A stretch of 36,901 nucleotides of DNA from Elysia marginata (lineage: Eukaryota; Mollusca; Gastropoda; Plakobranchidae): NCBI GenBank assembly GCA_019649035.1, contig BMAT01012728.1:285583-322483 (forward strand). Direction: 5' to 3'. Both the position numbers and the translations under genes were made by a program. Below, piece by piece: positions 1 to 33,767 of the stretch. Position 1 is the first letter of the stretch; every line of letters starts with the position of its first letter. Below the pieces are notes generated by a model. It was not told where the DNA came from. It saw only the letters and a program-made list of their open reading frames with translations, and did not search any database.

Positions 1-36
<36 letters not shown>

Positions 37-3000
37 GAGATAGAGAGGGTTTTTGTGATGTGTGTGGGTGGGTGTTAATGATAACGTGTTGAAGGGCTGG
101 TTTACGCCGTATATTCACCTCATACACAAAACCTAAACCAGGAGGAATGGAACAAATTAATTTCTTGAAAATATCCCTTAAAGTTCACATACTTACCTAT
201 CCTTTCTGTGATCTCTGCACGCATGAAAGTCATACGGGCTAGCAGTTTTCAAAGGAATTCAAGAAGTTCCCTTAATAAACTCCTGTATACACACCTCTCT
301 GCGTTGCCCCAGTCGCTAAGCTTTACATATGTCTCGTTAGTATATAGATCTTGTGGGGTTTGATAGAGGCAAGCTGCAAGTAGCGAAATGTTGTTTGTCC
401 ACGCTTAGCTTGTTCCTCCTCCATCTTTTTTGTTGAATGAACAAAATTGAAGAATAACAGCTTTGATGATAGTGCAAAGTTTTCAAGTTTCGACCGACTT
501 CTTTAGTTTCTACTTTCAGAAGGGTTTTGTGGAGGTCAAGGTAAGAGGATTGTAGATTTCACCATTTTCCCCCTAGATTTAGTGCTCTATGCTTTTATTT
601 AATGTTATGTACATACCTTGAAGTTAATGACCGGAATTATGGACATTCCAACCGAACTCAACCTTGATAGCAACGGACTAGACCGTGATATTTTGTACGG
701 TTCTACATGATTATTAATTACAAGTGGTCTTTTTACGAACTTATCCCAAACAAGAGACATTTTTGTATGGCTCTGCGCTTCAGCCGAGAGGCTGCTGAGT
801 CTTAGTTCCTAGTATTTTTATTCGTTGAATACACGTATAATCTATGGCTAAATGTAAGTGTACACACCTGCACGCCCTAAATTTTGCTAGACCTAACTTT
901 TTCCCAAATTTTTAAATTTAATCTTTGAAGTTAGACACTGTAAATCTGTTTTCCACAGAGTTTTTACTTCTGGGGTTTTGTTGGGATACTTAGCTTCACA
1001 TACTAAATGTGCAGTGCTTGAACACTTATAGCTATAGGTAAACCTTTTTTGTGAGGACGCCAGGCCCGTTTTATTTTTAATGTTGTTCTCGTCATGATCC
1101 CGATTTCTTCACTGTGTGGTCTGTGATGTGTTTGTCATCTCATAAGCTGTCCGAAGCTAACAGAGTCAGCAGTCTTGTGAGGAAACGCTGCTGTAAAACA
1201 GGCCCGTTTTTTGTTTGATGTAGCCAGGTATGTGGAAAGCTTGGACCTTTCCATCTCACTTCGTCACAGGCTCCCTGGCTTCCTCTCCTCAGGAAATCAC
1301 AAGGGCCATGTTTACTAAACCAGCACAGCTTGTAGAACCGGCCCAGTGCAGACACAATCATTCTCTCTTTGAAACACGCCGTCCTAACATTTGTAGTTAA
1401 CCAACGATATTGCTCTCTCTATTTTTTTCTCATTTTATGTACAAGTTTGCATCCCTGTGAACCCCATGTGGATAGAGAAATGAAACTAGGTGACGATTCA
1501 TGTTCACAAATGTAATTACATTTTCTGTTGCTAACGTGTTTTTTTTCTGTCTTTTCTTTTGCATATTTCCTTTACCCTCTTGGCATATTTAGCATAGCTT
1601 TTCAGGTATTTCTCTTGCCATATTACCACCATGACTTGCCAAAACATGCATTATTTTGTGTCAATAGATTGTAAGAACCTTTTAATTTTTCGTTTTGAGA
1701 AAAATATTGTCACTGCCAGTTCTTCAACCTTTCCTAATCTTCCTTAATTCACTGAATTCTGTATAAATGGAAATATGTTTGGCCAACTTCAATTTGCAAA
1801 TCCCTGCAAGCTTTTCACTCACAATTGAGCTTGTTTGATCCATCGCTCTTCCCCTTTTCTTTCGAGGTGATCCATTTTACTTGCTACCTTGAGCTGATTC
1901 GCTCACACTTGTTCGATTCTCAAAAGCTTCGAATACAAAATATCAATAACTAGCATGTTTTATACACAGACTAAAGAGCGATAGAGACTTCTTTTTTACA
2001 AACTGTGCCCGCCGAACTTCGATTACATTAACATAACATTGTACAGTGTGTATTGTTCTCCGCGCACAAATACGTTTTTTTTTCATACTTACCTACGTGT
2101 ACTGTAGTTAGAAGTATCTGTGTGGCAAGATTTTAAAAGGATTGGTATTATTGTCATTGAAGGAAACGTTGGTACAAGTATTACAATCTTACTGTGAAGA
2201 ATATAAAGGCTTTATGGTGTAAGAATAGTTTAGCCTTTCTCTGGGATTTTGACAGACATAGCCACGGGCCGAAGACTTGAGTCTTTGCAGTATCCGTTCT
2301 ATGTACATGTGTGTAACAATAACCAACTTAGGTTATCGATGTGAACTTTATGCAGGTGAGGACTATGAACGTAACCTTGGGACCCTATCAAAACACTGGG
2401 GTGAAAAATAACAAAGCGTTTTTTCTGTTACAATTCTGAAGGCCAGGAATGGCTCTTTTACCTCTAATTATTTTATCATTCAATCCTTATATACCTTAAC
2501 ACCTGTGGAAGCTAAAATTAACTGTTACGTTTTTTTTAGTTCTATAAGCACTGGCTGGGATCTTTAACGCATTTCTGTATGGGAAGATTTGGTTTGTCTA
2601 TTAAGCAAAAGTTTTGTGCCTACTTTGGCAATTGCATTTTTTTGTTCACCTCTTTCAGTTTCAATTGAAATGATGGGTTTGTTTTTCGTAGCTTGTGTAA
2701 TCTCGGTTTCTGTGTTTTTTAACATGAATAGGAAGCCCACAATATTATTTTCAAATTGAAGAATCTTTTGTACGAGTTTTTTAGTTTTTTGCATTTTTTA
2801 TTAAGTATGTAGCAAGTAAATTCTATTTGAGTTTCACTTTATTGTGTTTCATTTTTCTATTTTCGCTTTAATAATCCCTTTCGGCCCCATGTTCCCCAAG
2901 CTGAGATGGCCACTGCCCCGTGTACCGGCTGACGTTCCCATTGATACTCAATCACTAATCCTCTTTTTGTCTTCTTGAGAAAACTGTACTAATCAGCCGT

Positions 3001-5852
3001 GTTTTGTCCCGCCGTGACTCGATCACCAAGTCGCCGGCTTACGAGTGAAGATCATTGTATAATTTAAAGCGTCAGTCTTTCAAGGAGTTTGTATTTTCTA
3101 TATGAGTAAGCTTGTGATCTACTGTATTCTCCACCCCATAATCCACCTTTATTTTGCTTTTCTATTATTTAAGGTAATTACCAACACATTGTTAGGTCTT
3201 TATGATAAACGGATCTCAAAGATACGGACATTGTTTCTCAACACACCTGTGCATTATTTTCATCTCCCAGATGGATTCAAGTTGTCTACCTGAAGTTTCG
3301 AGACCACTGACCATCTGTCGAGATAGACCATGACAATATGGTTTACCATGACAATCATAACTAAACTAAAGAAAACTTTTTATCACCCCATCTCATGCAT
3401 TATTGGGTTCTACTGGTCAATACAAAGTTTTCTTAGGCGGCTGTTATCTCTCACTAATCCGATGAGAGAGTAACGAAGACTCCATCACCCATGCTTTAGC
3501 TACAAAGGCTAGACTGGGCGGTCTGGGCTGCTTTTGTTGCCTGTTGCTGATCTTTCCCATGTCGATCGCTTGCGACAGCTGCTGCATTAAGTCTGTATTG
3601 TCTCTCTTGATACAAAAATTGAATTAAATTTTAATATATGTACATGCACATTATTGAATTTTACTCTCCAAAAAATTTAAAACATGTGCTTGAGCTCTTT
3701 GAAAACTATGTAGCAATTGTTTTTGTTTTGTTTTGTTTTTAAACAAAGGTCTTTTCGTTCCATGCAGAGTTTCTTTTTGATCGACAAATGTTTGTAGTTT
3801 TATATCTATGTTAAAGCTTATTGTCTGCACACACCTATGTGGATTGGGATCCTTGTAGTTGTTTCTCAGGTCGAGCTGTGTTAAATACAAATATTTGATA
3901 TTTGGGTTGATAATACCATCAGATCTTTGCTCTACGTAGGCTTACGTGTACATAGTGGTCGTTGTCGCTATAACTTAACCAGGCTTTCTTTACGAGGATA
4001 TTTTATTTTGGATGCACATATGATGCGTGCCATACAATTTTATAATTATGTTTTAAGATGTCAAGTTAAAAATATATGCTTTAGGTTGCGAACAACTGAG
4101 GAAATGACCGTAGTTCGTTCGATTTCAGCATGATTCACCTTTGACGGTATTAATTTTGATTTTCCTCTTCTTTTGTACTGCCCAGGTGGTACAGAACTCG
4201 GCAAGATGGTTTGGACCTCCTCCAACTTAAGACACTACCAGCGTCCACTGAGCCCGCCGGCCTGGCCTGATGTCGGCCTGGACAGACCAACTTGATATCC
4301 CAGCAGGGACAAAAGGGACACCACACTCTGTATCTCACTAGCACACTTTGGGTGACAGGTTGAAAGTTGTGTTGATTCATTTACAGTATCAAGCCAGCAG
4401 GGAAGATTGGATCGGCATACATGTACATTAATATCTGAAGGTTTTACTGAGCAGAAAAAGGTCACCACACCCAACCGCATCAACATTTCGCATTGGTGTT
4501 GGGGACTCGTTATTGGTCTCCCTCAGCTGTGCATCAACACGTGTGGATTGGTTTTCTGTTCATCTTCATTAAGACAGGGGGGGATTACCAGGCATCTACA
4601 CTAACCCGAGCTTTGCCGTTACCAGCGGCAGTAGTATGGTTATCTCCACCATGTAAAGTGATAACCAGCGTAGGCCAGGTGAAACCTATATCTTCCTAAC
4701 CATCTCACGCAGGCCCGCGCTGGAGCGGTATCAACTCAATTAGTGACTTCTGTGAATGTTGGACATTATAACAGTTGATTGGTTGTGCCGAACGCGCATG
4801 TTAATTGTGGAAAGTTCGAGTCTTGTATAGCCACCACCAAATCATTCGTGATCGATAATACTTCAGAGGGAATCTTTCTAAAAAGCTAATCAATCCAAGG
4901 ATTACTTTGGCTTCTATTGTGATAAACCAGAAAACGGCCCACTTAAGCTCACCAGCTTCATTTCGAGCAGGTCTTCAAGTTGGTGTAGAATACAAGAAGA
5001 AAATTGTGCTATTCCCCCATTGTTATCGAAGATGGCATCTACAAAAGTAACTTTCGTCACGGGAACGGCTGAAGTGAGACGTAGGGGTAAGACAATTATA
5101 ATCGTTATGTCGCTAATTGCATGCTCTGTTGTTAAAATGTTTTTGCTGTAGTTAAAATGTTTTTCAACCATTACATAATAAATAATATCACCTTATGTAA
5201 CGCGCAGTATCATAGGATTTTAATTTATTGAAACCCTCAAACCTCGCCTGCAACGTGCTCACACATGGAAATTATGGCACCCTTAAGAAAAGAAAAAATC
5301 TCAGTGTTGATAAGAGCTGGCTCTACTTCAGAAAAATGAATTAGCTTCCGAATAGATGTTTGAATTGGTATTGTATTTTCAAACCTTGCACCATGCTGAG
5401 AAGTTTAGGATCTGGGGTAACTTTCTTCTGATCTTGTGCTACCACCTTAGAGTACATGTACCTTCGATTCCTTGGTTTACCACCGTCAGATCCCCCCTCT
5501 CCCTATTTTGTCACTCAGCTGTTATAGTTCACATTGTATACATGTTCTATTGGAAATCTACAAACTCGCGCATTTAAAAGTATGCATATCCACATGAATA
5601 GGTCGTAAAAAGCCACACGGGTTCCATAGATGTACTATTCAGGTCATAAAAGCATCTTGTCTTTCTCGTTTTTACAACAAAAGTACCCAGTGAGGCACCG
5701 AAGAATTCTGAATTCTTATATAGCCTAGTTTTTTGTCTAACTTCTTTATTAACGTTTTAAGAATTTATGTATGTAGGTTTTACAGGACAGCCTTCCTTCA
5801 AAATGTGTTTTCCCTTGTCATTAAATTTTATGCATTTTTTCGGTCTGTAACA

Positions 5853-5872
5853 CTAATATAGATCTATATTAG
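5853..5872. repeat. 20-bp perfect palindrome
   Basis: CTAATATAGATCTATATTAG reads identically on both strands. It has no loop and is centred on a BglII-type AGATCT core. A second, shorter palindrome (AAGAATTC-T-GAATTCTT) lies near 5702-5718. Function unknown; AT-rich palindromes of this size can arise by chance. Confidence 0.9.
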
Positions 5873-6165
5873 AATGAAAGATGTGTGCAGAACGTGTACC
5901 ATAAACAGGAAAAAGAAGGGGGCGGGTTCCTGTTGGTAACGATGCTATTGAAATTGGCAAATCAATAACAGTCAAAGATACTCTTATAACGTCAGGAAAA
6001 TATCAAACTTCTTGTGACACGTACCAAAGTGACTGGGTTTACTAGAATAGAAAAATAAGAAGAAAACTGTTCACTTACCCTGTCTCGGAAAAAGCCTCAC
6101 ATACTCATTAGCATCGAATGAAAATTTGTTCGGAGACTTGGTCTTTTTAGGTTTACTCTCCTTAT

Positions 6166-6289
<124 letters not shown>

Positions 6290-8365
6290 AGCCTAGTCCT
6301 ACCTTTTTTATGCGACACCGTGTTTCTCGCCGTCCGGTTGGTAGTTGCCTGATGACGCGCCTACCTACCATTTAGATAAAACATACATTCTAATCGTTCT
6401 TTGAACAGAAAGTGATTTCATTAAATGAAAGCCGATGCAGAAATTCGTTTTCAAAGCTCACAAAGAAGGTGATAATTATCTTACTCTCGACCAGTCCAAG
6501 CCACTCGGATGTCGGAAATTCTGATATGAGAGAACGCTCCCCCCCCCTATTTTTTTGCTAAGTTTTTAAATCAACTGAATTTGATGAAGACGGCGAGCTT
6601 GTGTATTAAATATCTATTGTGTACGGCTTTTCTAACAGAAACCTCTGGAGGGATTCAGTTTGTTACACGTTTGCAGTCCGTGAGTCCATATTTTTACAAG
6701 ATATTTATCAATGTTATGAAATTTTCATTGTGTGCGACCTCAGAAAAATGCAAATATTCAAAATAGCAAGGCCTTGTTATATAAAAACTGCGGAATACGA
6801 ATCCTTTCAACTGGTTGAGTATAATATATCTTTTGATTGCGAACGTCTCGCCTATCCTCTCCGATTCCAATTTCTCGACCGTGCTCTCTTATTTAGTTAC
6901 CAACTCTTGTAACCCGCTACCTGTCAATAGCATCACAGGTGCTAAGTTTATGGTCATGCGCAAGCCACCCTTCTCTGTACCCGGTGCACCGTCCTTTGCA
7001 GTCAAATATCATTGTGCTGATCTGTCTCTTTTTCTCTTGCCGCCCCTCTACCCTGTAGCTAACACTGCCTTATTGATGGTGCATCTCTAGTATATATTGA
7101 CTACCTAAGAATAGCATTGTGAGCACTGAGAGGAGATTTATGTATGACTTCTTCTGTTCTCCTATCCTGGTTTTAGTCTCCTCATTTGCCCGATACTGAT
7201 CAGTGAAATTTCCATTTGAAAGAAAACAAATTGCAATAAATTACTAAATCATATTGCAACTACGACCGTGTGTATTCATTTTGTTGCATTGTTAACTTAA
7301 AATCTATTAACTCACGCAGAAAAGGAGTCCATTGGTTTTTTTTTTATATAACTTGATCAACAAGTATTATAAAAAGTCAGGTTCTCGACTGATATTTTTG
7401 CCAAAGTGAAAGATAGGGTTGCATGGTTTAATATCACTGATTATAAACTTAAAAAAAAAAGTAACCGCGTCTTTGTGTTTTTTTTTCTTATTACTGGAAA
7501 GCTTTCTGTTGTTTAGCAGATAAGGTTATGATTGTGTCTTTCGTCATGGAATAAGTTAGACGGAAACATCGTTTCGAACACATGCAGAAGTTATCTATTA
7601 GTATCCTCTCTTGGTGGTTTCATGTCTTCATCTTATTTGCGCTTTAACTGTTCAGTTGTTGCATTTTTAAAAGCATGAAAAAGCAGATTTTGACTTAAAA
7701 CAACAAAGAGAAGTTTCCCGTTTAAATACTCTTTACTATCTATATATTGTGATCATTTGACCGAAGTTTTTCTTTGTAATAAGTGATTGATTTGCTTGCT
7801 GGATTTAAAAGAAACTCTCGGTGTGAATAGAAAGAAAGGAAATCTGAAGATCACGTTTTCAGATGGTGGGAGGCTGAAGAAATTTTTATTCACTTTGGTG
7901 AACATCTAGTCAGTGATCAAATTACCAGCAACATTACACGTTTCTTACACCAGTTGCGACTTAATAGCAGTTGAGTCGGCTCTTATTTACTCCAATGATA
8001 AATAGTCTGGTTTGTCAATCTGACCTTTCGCATATCAACAACGCCGCAAGAACAATTTTATTGCAGTGACCTTTTAGAAAACAAGTTTTAGTTTAAGAGA
8101 GAAAGCTATTGTTATTGTTTTGTTTTGTGGATGTTGTATTTAACGAAAACATTTGACATTTCGGTGAATGCGTGGGCAATCCATTAAGTTGTCGCATAGT
8201 AAGGGTCGATACTTCGTCACAACTAAACCAATCTTTTGTACTCTCCACCTGAATTTCTCCGCTACAATGTGTTTCTAAAAGAACCCACCGTATCTTAACA
8301 ACAGGTGGGCGCTAAACGTGCCCTTTCCTCATTCGTACTAAAGACTATCTTCCGTTTAGACAGGT

Positions 8366-8400
8366 AGATCTTAGCCTTGTCTCTTAGACATCTAAGATCT
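8366..8400. repeat. Inverted repeat, 9-bp arms
   Basis: AGATCTTAG at 8366-8374 and CTAAGATCT at 8392-8400 form a perfect stem around a 17-nt loop. It is about 0.6 kb upstream of the first KANK coding exon. No known element is recognised. Confidence 0.85.
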
Positions 8401-9027
8401 CATTAACTAAGTAGTTTCTAGTCTGCAAGGAACTTCTCTGGCCAGATGCTTCAGACAGGACCATGATAAGGGAGTGTCGGAAGTAGCTTAACCACACATA
8501 CTCCAAGTAAAAAGTTAGTGATACTTTTTATGTTTCTCTGGGGAATTATACATTTTCAAAGTATTTTGAGCTGACCTTTCTGGTTTCTCATTATATTTTT
8601 TAAAACTCTTATGGCCTTTTATAATATAAAGACAAGTTTTCGTTCTGTTTGTGTTGTGGGGCAGTTGGATTTTCCTCATCATTTTATTAGCCGGCTGACT
8701 GATAATTTAAATAGCAAGTAGTTTCAATCAGGAAAAGTGTAGAAATTTCAGGTCGATAATATTTTGACGTTATAATTCATACCTTCACGCTCTGTGATTC
8801 TTCGTAACCACACTCTCTGTTATTCATGCCTCCACTCCATTAATTGAAGTTAAATTTGAATTTAAATAAAGATTTTATCCATGATTCTTTTCCCCGATAT
8901 GAACAGTTTTTATTATCTCAATGATAACAACAGAGCTCAGTGCTTTAGTTCAGTTCACTATGCTCACCTGTTCTCTACATCTCTGACAGATCCCAACAAC
9001 AGACAGCAGCAATACTTGGACCCTGAC

Positions 9028-29379
<20,352 letters not shown>

Positions 29380-29996
29380 AGTTCAGATTTCTCCATGAGA
29401 CTACCCTGTAGCTCACCAGCTGTAAGCAGATGCTGGAATTGATAATATCTTGGGGACAAAGCTAGTTTATTTGAAAGCACCACTTTCTTAAAAAGAATTT
29501 ATCCAGAAATTTATAAGTATAAAGCTAAGAACATTTTTGCCCTGTGTCTTTTGTGTTTGTAAAATGACCCTGTTTGTTAATATATTAGAGATATGTTAGA
29601 CAGAGATGGGGATACATTATGGAATGACTAGGAAGTCTTAAGAGATCATATTAGTTTGTGTTGCTATTCCCTCCACACCATGAGTCCCAAGGAAGTACAG
29701 ACCCCTTCCTAGTCCCTAATGGACTGACCATGAATCACCATTTGCCGAAAGATTTGTGTCGTATCTCATTCTGGGGTGATTTTACACACCTAACAATTGT
29801 TTTAACTTGTAACCGCTCTTAGAAGTTGACTTTATAAGTCTATTGTATTTAAATTTTGGTAAAAATTAAAAACAGTGATAGTTTTACAGGCAATGGACTG
29901 TCTCTTCAATTTCATTAAGACATGCATGATTTTTCAAAAAGATGTCATGTGAAATTTTGCTGTTAGAGTGTACAGTGATCTAACCATCTTTTGTGT

Positions 29997-30310
29997 AGCC
30001 TGTTGCTGTAGTGGTAGATACTCAAATTCTTAGACTGACAGGTCATGGTTTCAACTCCAGTCTCAGCAGGTCGATGATTTATCTTCAGAAATGTCTCTTT
30101 ACTTGCATGTCCTCATCTCACTTAGGCATTGAATGAGTATCTAACTGTAGGCAATGAAAGATCTTTTCAGAATACTAGAATAATGAACTTCCAATTGCTT
30201 CTCCTCTGTGAGTTCAGAAGATAATGTGGTTGGTAATGGAAACCCTAATGATTGTAGTGGATTGAGCTATATAAAAAAACGCCCTGTAAGTAGCTTATTC
30301 ATTATTTATT
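29997..30310 (+). mobile_element. Degenerate tRNA-derived SINE
   Basis: The A-box-like TTGCTGTAGTGGTAGA (about 30003-30018) and B-box-like GGTTTCAACTCC (30047-30058) lie at tRNA-type spacing. About 200 bp further on is GAGCTATATAAAAAAACGC, resembling the L2/SINE tail motif. Both boxes have decayed from consensus. The ends are approximate and no target-site duplication was found. Confidence 0.5.
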
Positions 30311-33287
30311 ACATGAATCAGCTAATTCATTTATAAACTATCAGCTTACTTATTTCTTTGCTTTGCTGTTTTCTACACAATTTTAATGGCTGTGAGAGCA
30401 AAATCAACATTTTTGCTAAAGATTAAAGAACCCCCCCCCCCACTCCAAAGTAATGCTGAGCAATATTAAAATTTCATGTATCAAAATTTTTAATTAAAAA
30501 ATTCAAATGACTGCTTATTCAGGTTTCTTACATTCTTATACCATGGTGTTGTTCCTTGCATGATTCAGACTGATATGTAAATAAGATAAACCAGAGTGTG
30601 TAAATGATTGAAAGTAATGCATACACTTTCCCTTAAAAATGCAACTGTTCTTATTTTGCCAAAGTAAAGTCAGTCCTCTGCTTCTTTATTCATTTCATGT
30701 TTACATTGATGACATTTTTGCTTTTTTGACAGAGGAATGTGGAACTGAGAATGAGTATGAACAGTAATAATTGTCTATATTATAGATTATGCAAATCATG
30801 AGCTGCTGATTTTGTTTGTTTGTTTTTTTTTTTTGGTTCTGTTTTTTTTTTTAAAAATAAAACACTTGTAAAACAATCCATTGACACCATGCTATTTACA
30901 AAACTTGTGGTTAGTCATTCGGCTGCTTTAAAATCTCTGTTGCTGTGACACAATGGGATTTTTCTATGATGATAATTTTATTGACAATAACTATAAGATA
31001 CATATACTTTTATCATTCAAAACCCCCCAAAATTGTTAATGGCACCTTTATGGCGGAGGAACACTGTTACTTGTAAAATACAAAAAACAAAAAGAACATA
31101 TTTTTTCTTTTGTTGGGGCAAAGTATAATAATATAATTATGCTAAATATGTAAAGTTGTATTTGTGGGATTTTACTCAGTTGATTCCCCTTTACTTATTA
31201 TCATCATAATAAATTCTTTAGCTTGATTTGTTTTTGTAATTTATCAATAGCATGGTGTTTACAAAGCTGATCATGCTAGGTCTTCAACACGTGTGAACTA
31301 TTTCAATTCCAAGTTGTGAGAATTTCATGAAGAACAGCATCTGTTTACCTATCATGTTTGCGGTGTCACTACAAGCTGGCAAGAACCAGTAGAATTTCAT
31401 CTTCATTCCATTTTTATGTGTAGATGTGTGAAAGAAAGAAAAGAAATTGAATAACGAAAGTGTGAGAGAGAAAAACTGTCAAGTAAATAATTATATTCAA
31501 TATTTTATAAATACAATTTCAATGACAATAACTCAATCAATGGAGTAGCGCCTTATAAGCCAGCCTAAGTACCCAGAATTGCACCATTTTTGCCAATTGA
31601 TTTCATTGAGATAAAGTTCTTAAAAACAGCTATTTTATCACATCTCACCTTAGACTCGTAGTTTTTATTTATGTTTGCATGCACCAGTCTTGTAACTACA
31701 AAGTGGACGGAAAATAAAGTTATTTGTTAATTTCGTGAATATAACTTTAGAGCTTAAATGTATAAGATTATCAAGAGATTATCAAGACATATACCTTAGA
31801 AAGGATTGTGAAGCCATACAGGCTGTGATTGAAGAAGAGGAAGCAGTTATAAGCCAAATCAATTGATGTATGCTGTTTGAAGCTTTTGTCTTTAAGTTGC
31901 TGAAGCCAACAAATTATTTGTAGCTGAATGGGTAATTAATTTTACAAATGTTAATCATTTTTTGTTTGCATTTAGAAATTTGTATTTATCAAAGGTATTT
32001 ATTTATTAAACATTTACTTTCTAACCACAACATAATCTGTATAACTACCTGGAAAAAGGAATACAATGTAGAATATTTTAAGTTAAATGTGTTTATCCAT
32101 ATCTTTGCATGAGATGTCAACTTTGGATAATATTAACTAGTGGGTGATTCTAATGCAACTTTTCTCACTTTTCGAGCAGTGAGCTATGTCTTAAGAAGTC
32201 TGCTAACTACAATTTGTCTTTTGTAACTCGTTATAGAAATACCATTCTGTAAAGATTTTGTCTTTTAACAGCTTTAGATGATTTAATATTTACATACAGA
32301 GCAATAACACATAAGCAAAAGTACGGTGTTGGTTGTACTTGTATGTATATATATATGTTGAAGATATAATTTATTAACAATAACAGTGAATTGACAAACT
32401 GGCAGCTTTTTACTGGCCTTTGTGACCGATGCCCTCTGCTTATCCTTACCTTGTCACATACATTTTTCCTCATAAAACTTCATATACCTTTTGTAAGTTT
32501 TAAGACACCAAGCCAAATTTTGGCATTTGCTTGATCCGCAGTTAACTTGAATGATGTCAAAATTTTTCTGTGCCTTGAAATACAGTGTTATTGGTACTGT
32601 AGGGACATGTTGAATCTCTTTGAGTACATGTTTATCTCACTATTTTACAAGATACATTTTCCTTTAGGTTGTAAGATACAAGCATTAAAAAAATCTGTGC
32701 CTTATACAAACACGTACTGTGGTTTTTATGAATGCGAAAGTCATGTTGAAGGCTTAAATCTCATATGCGGTGGTTGTATGTTTTGTACAGTGTTAGATTT
32801 CTATACACGTGTTGACTAAGTGTACTTTGAAAGTGTAGTTCTCTCTGAAACATTCCTCAAGAATTAAAACTTTTTCTCTCCTTTATCTGATTTGCTCCTT
32901 TGTTTGAATTTTGTTGAGATTCTTTGAAAAGCAAAATATTTTGCTTGCTCTTTAGGTCTTAGTTTTAATAGACAGCTTTGCAATTAATTTTGGACATTGA
33001 GTTTTCCTTTTGACATATTGGGTTAAATCCTTGGTAATTTTGTTAAAGAGCTTAGACAAGCCTTGTCGTAGCCTTAATTTCTACTCTAGACCTTGGCTTC
33101 AGTGGATAGTATCTTAGACAGTGATAGAATGATGCTTTATCATTTTAATGTGCCGGGAATACTCTCTTTCTTGTTTGTATGGTTATGTTTTTGGAAGGAT
33201 TTCCTCCTCTACCTCGACCTCTCTCTGCTAGTGCTACTTGTTGGTGACACTGTTGTTGATACTGAACATACTGAGGTTGTTTTCTTT

Positions 33288-33300
33288 TCCTGAACTTGTA
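33288..33300. repeat. Possible SINE target-site duplication, left copy
   Basis: TCCTGAACTTGTA, identical to 33654-33666. It lies about 128 bp before the tRNA head rather than next to it. Confidence 0.6.
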
Positions 33301-33427
33301 TAAGCTATTAGTATAAGTATACATACATATTTGAACATTTTATGTATCAAATATGTAAGAATATCTAGGCTGCCACATATTTTAACTATTTCAGAGCTTA
33401 GAACTGCTTCACGGAGATGAGGGGGGC

Positions 33428-33653
33428 CTAGATAGCTCAGTAGGTAGTGGCTTCGCTCCGTAGCCAAGAGGTCGCGGGTTCGAAACACAGCTACTGGTTG
33501 GGTTGGTGTCAGTATAATGTGACCGGCTGAGGCTAAGACATGGTATCTCCGCTAGTCTCTGGGTGGCAGCCCGTAAATTGTCATTGGGACCCAAGCCCTG
33601 AGAGCACCTTTGAAGTGGAATTGGGCTTGTAAAAATACCCTTCATTCAATCAA
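33428..33653 (+). mobile_element. tRNA-derived SINE
   Basis: Intact pol III boxes: A box TAGCTCAGTAGG (33433-33444) and B box GGTTCGAAAC (33477-33486), with a tRNA-like TGGCT/AGCCA anticodon-arm hairpin between them. A tRNA-unrelated body follows and the 3' end is a CATTCAATCAAT simple-repeat tail. It is not a working tRNA, because the acceptor stem does not pair and there is a body. A 13-bp direct repeat TCCTGAACTTGTA lies immediately after the tail (33654-33666) and at 33288-33300. Family name not recognised. Confidence 0.85.
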
Positions 33654-33666
33654 TCCTGAACTTGTA
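33654..33666. repeat. Possible SINE target-site duplication, right copy
   Basis: TCCTGAACTTGTA directly after the SINE tail; matches 33288-33300. Confidence 0.65.
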
Positions 33667-33761
33667 GCTTCTGACCTGCTGTATCACAATATTCATAACT
33701 TACCTTGTATTACTCTGACGTGTAGTGCTGTGTTAGGGATGTTCTTTTGTGGCTGAAATTC

Positions 33762-33767
33762 AATAAA
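33762..33767 (+). other. Candidate polyadenylation signal
   Basis: AATAAA with a GT/T-rich element about 25-45 nt downstream. Using it would give a 3' UTR of about 4.4 kb. Other AATAAA hexamers (30857, 31713) lack as clear a downstream element. Confidence 0.4.

Noticed and set aside
4150..4490. Possible reverse-transcriptase remnant (QVVQNSARW-like reading) and antisense open frames of 76-83 residues
   Set aside because: Only a few residues resemble the LINE VQNSAAR motif; the following sequence does not continue the family pattern and has stops.
4800..4830. B-box-like AGTTCGAGTC
   Set aside because: No A box at the right distance; no SINE body.
6581..7090. Cluster of overlapping + strand open frames of 61-97 residues
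   Set aside because: Three frames overlap, none with recognisable motifs or good splice boundaries.
33428..33505. A functional tRNA gene
   Set aside because: The A and B boxes are good, but the acceptor stem does not pair and a SINE body and tail follow.
33409..33645. 78-residue minus-strand open frame
   Set aside because: It is the reverse of the tRNA-derived SINE, not a gene.
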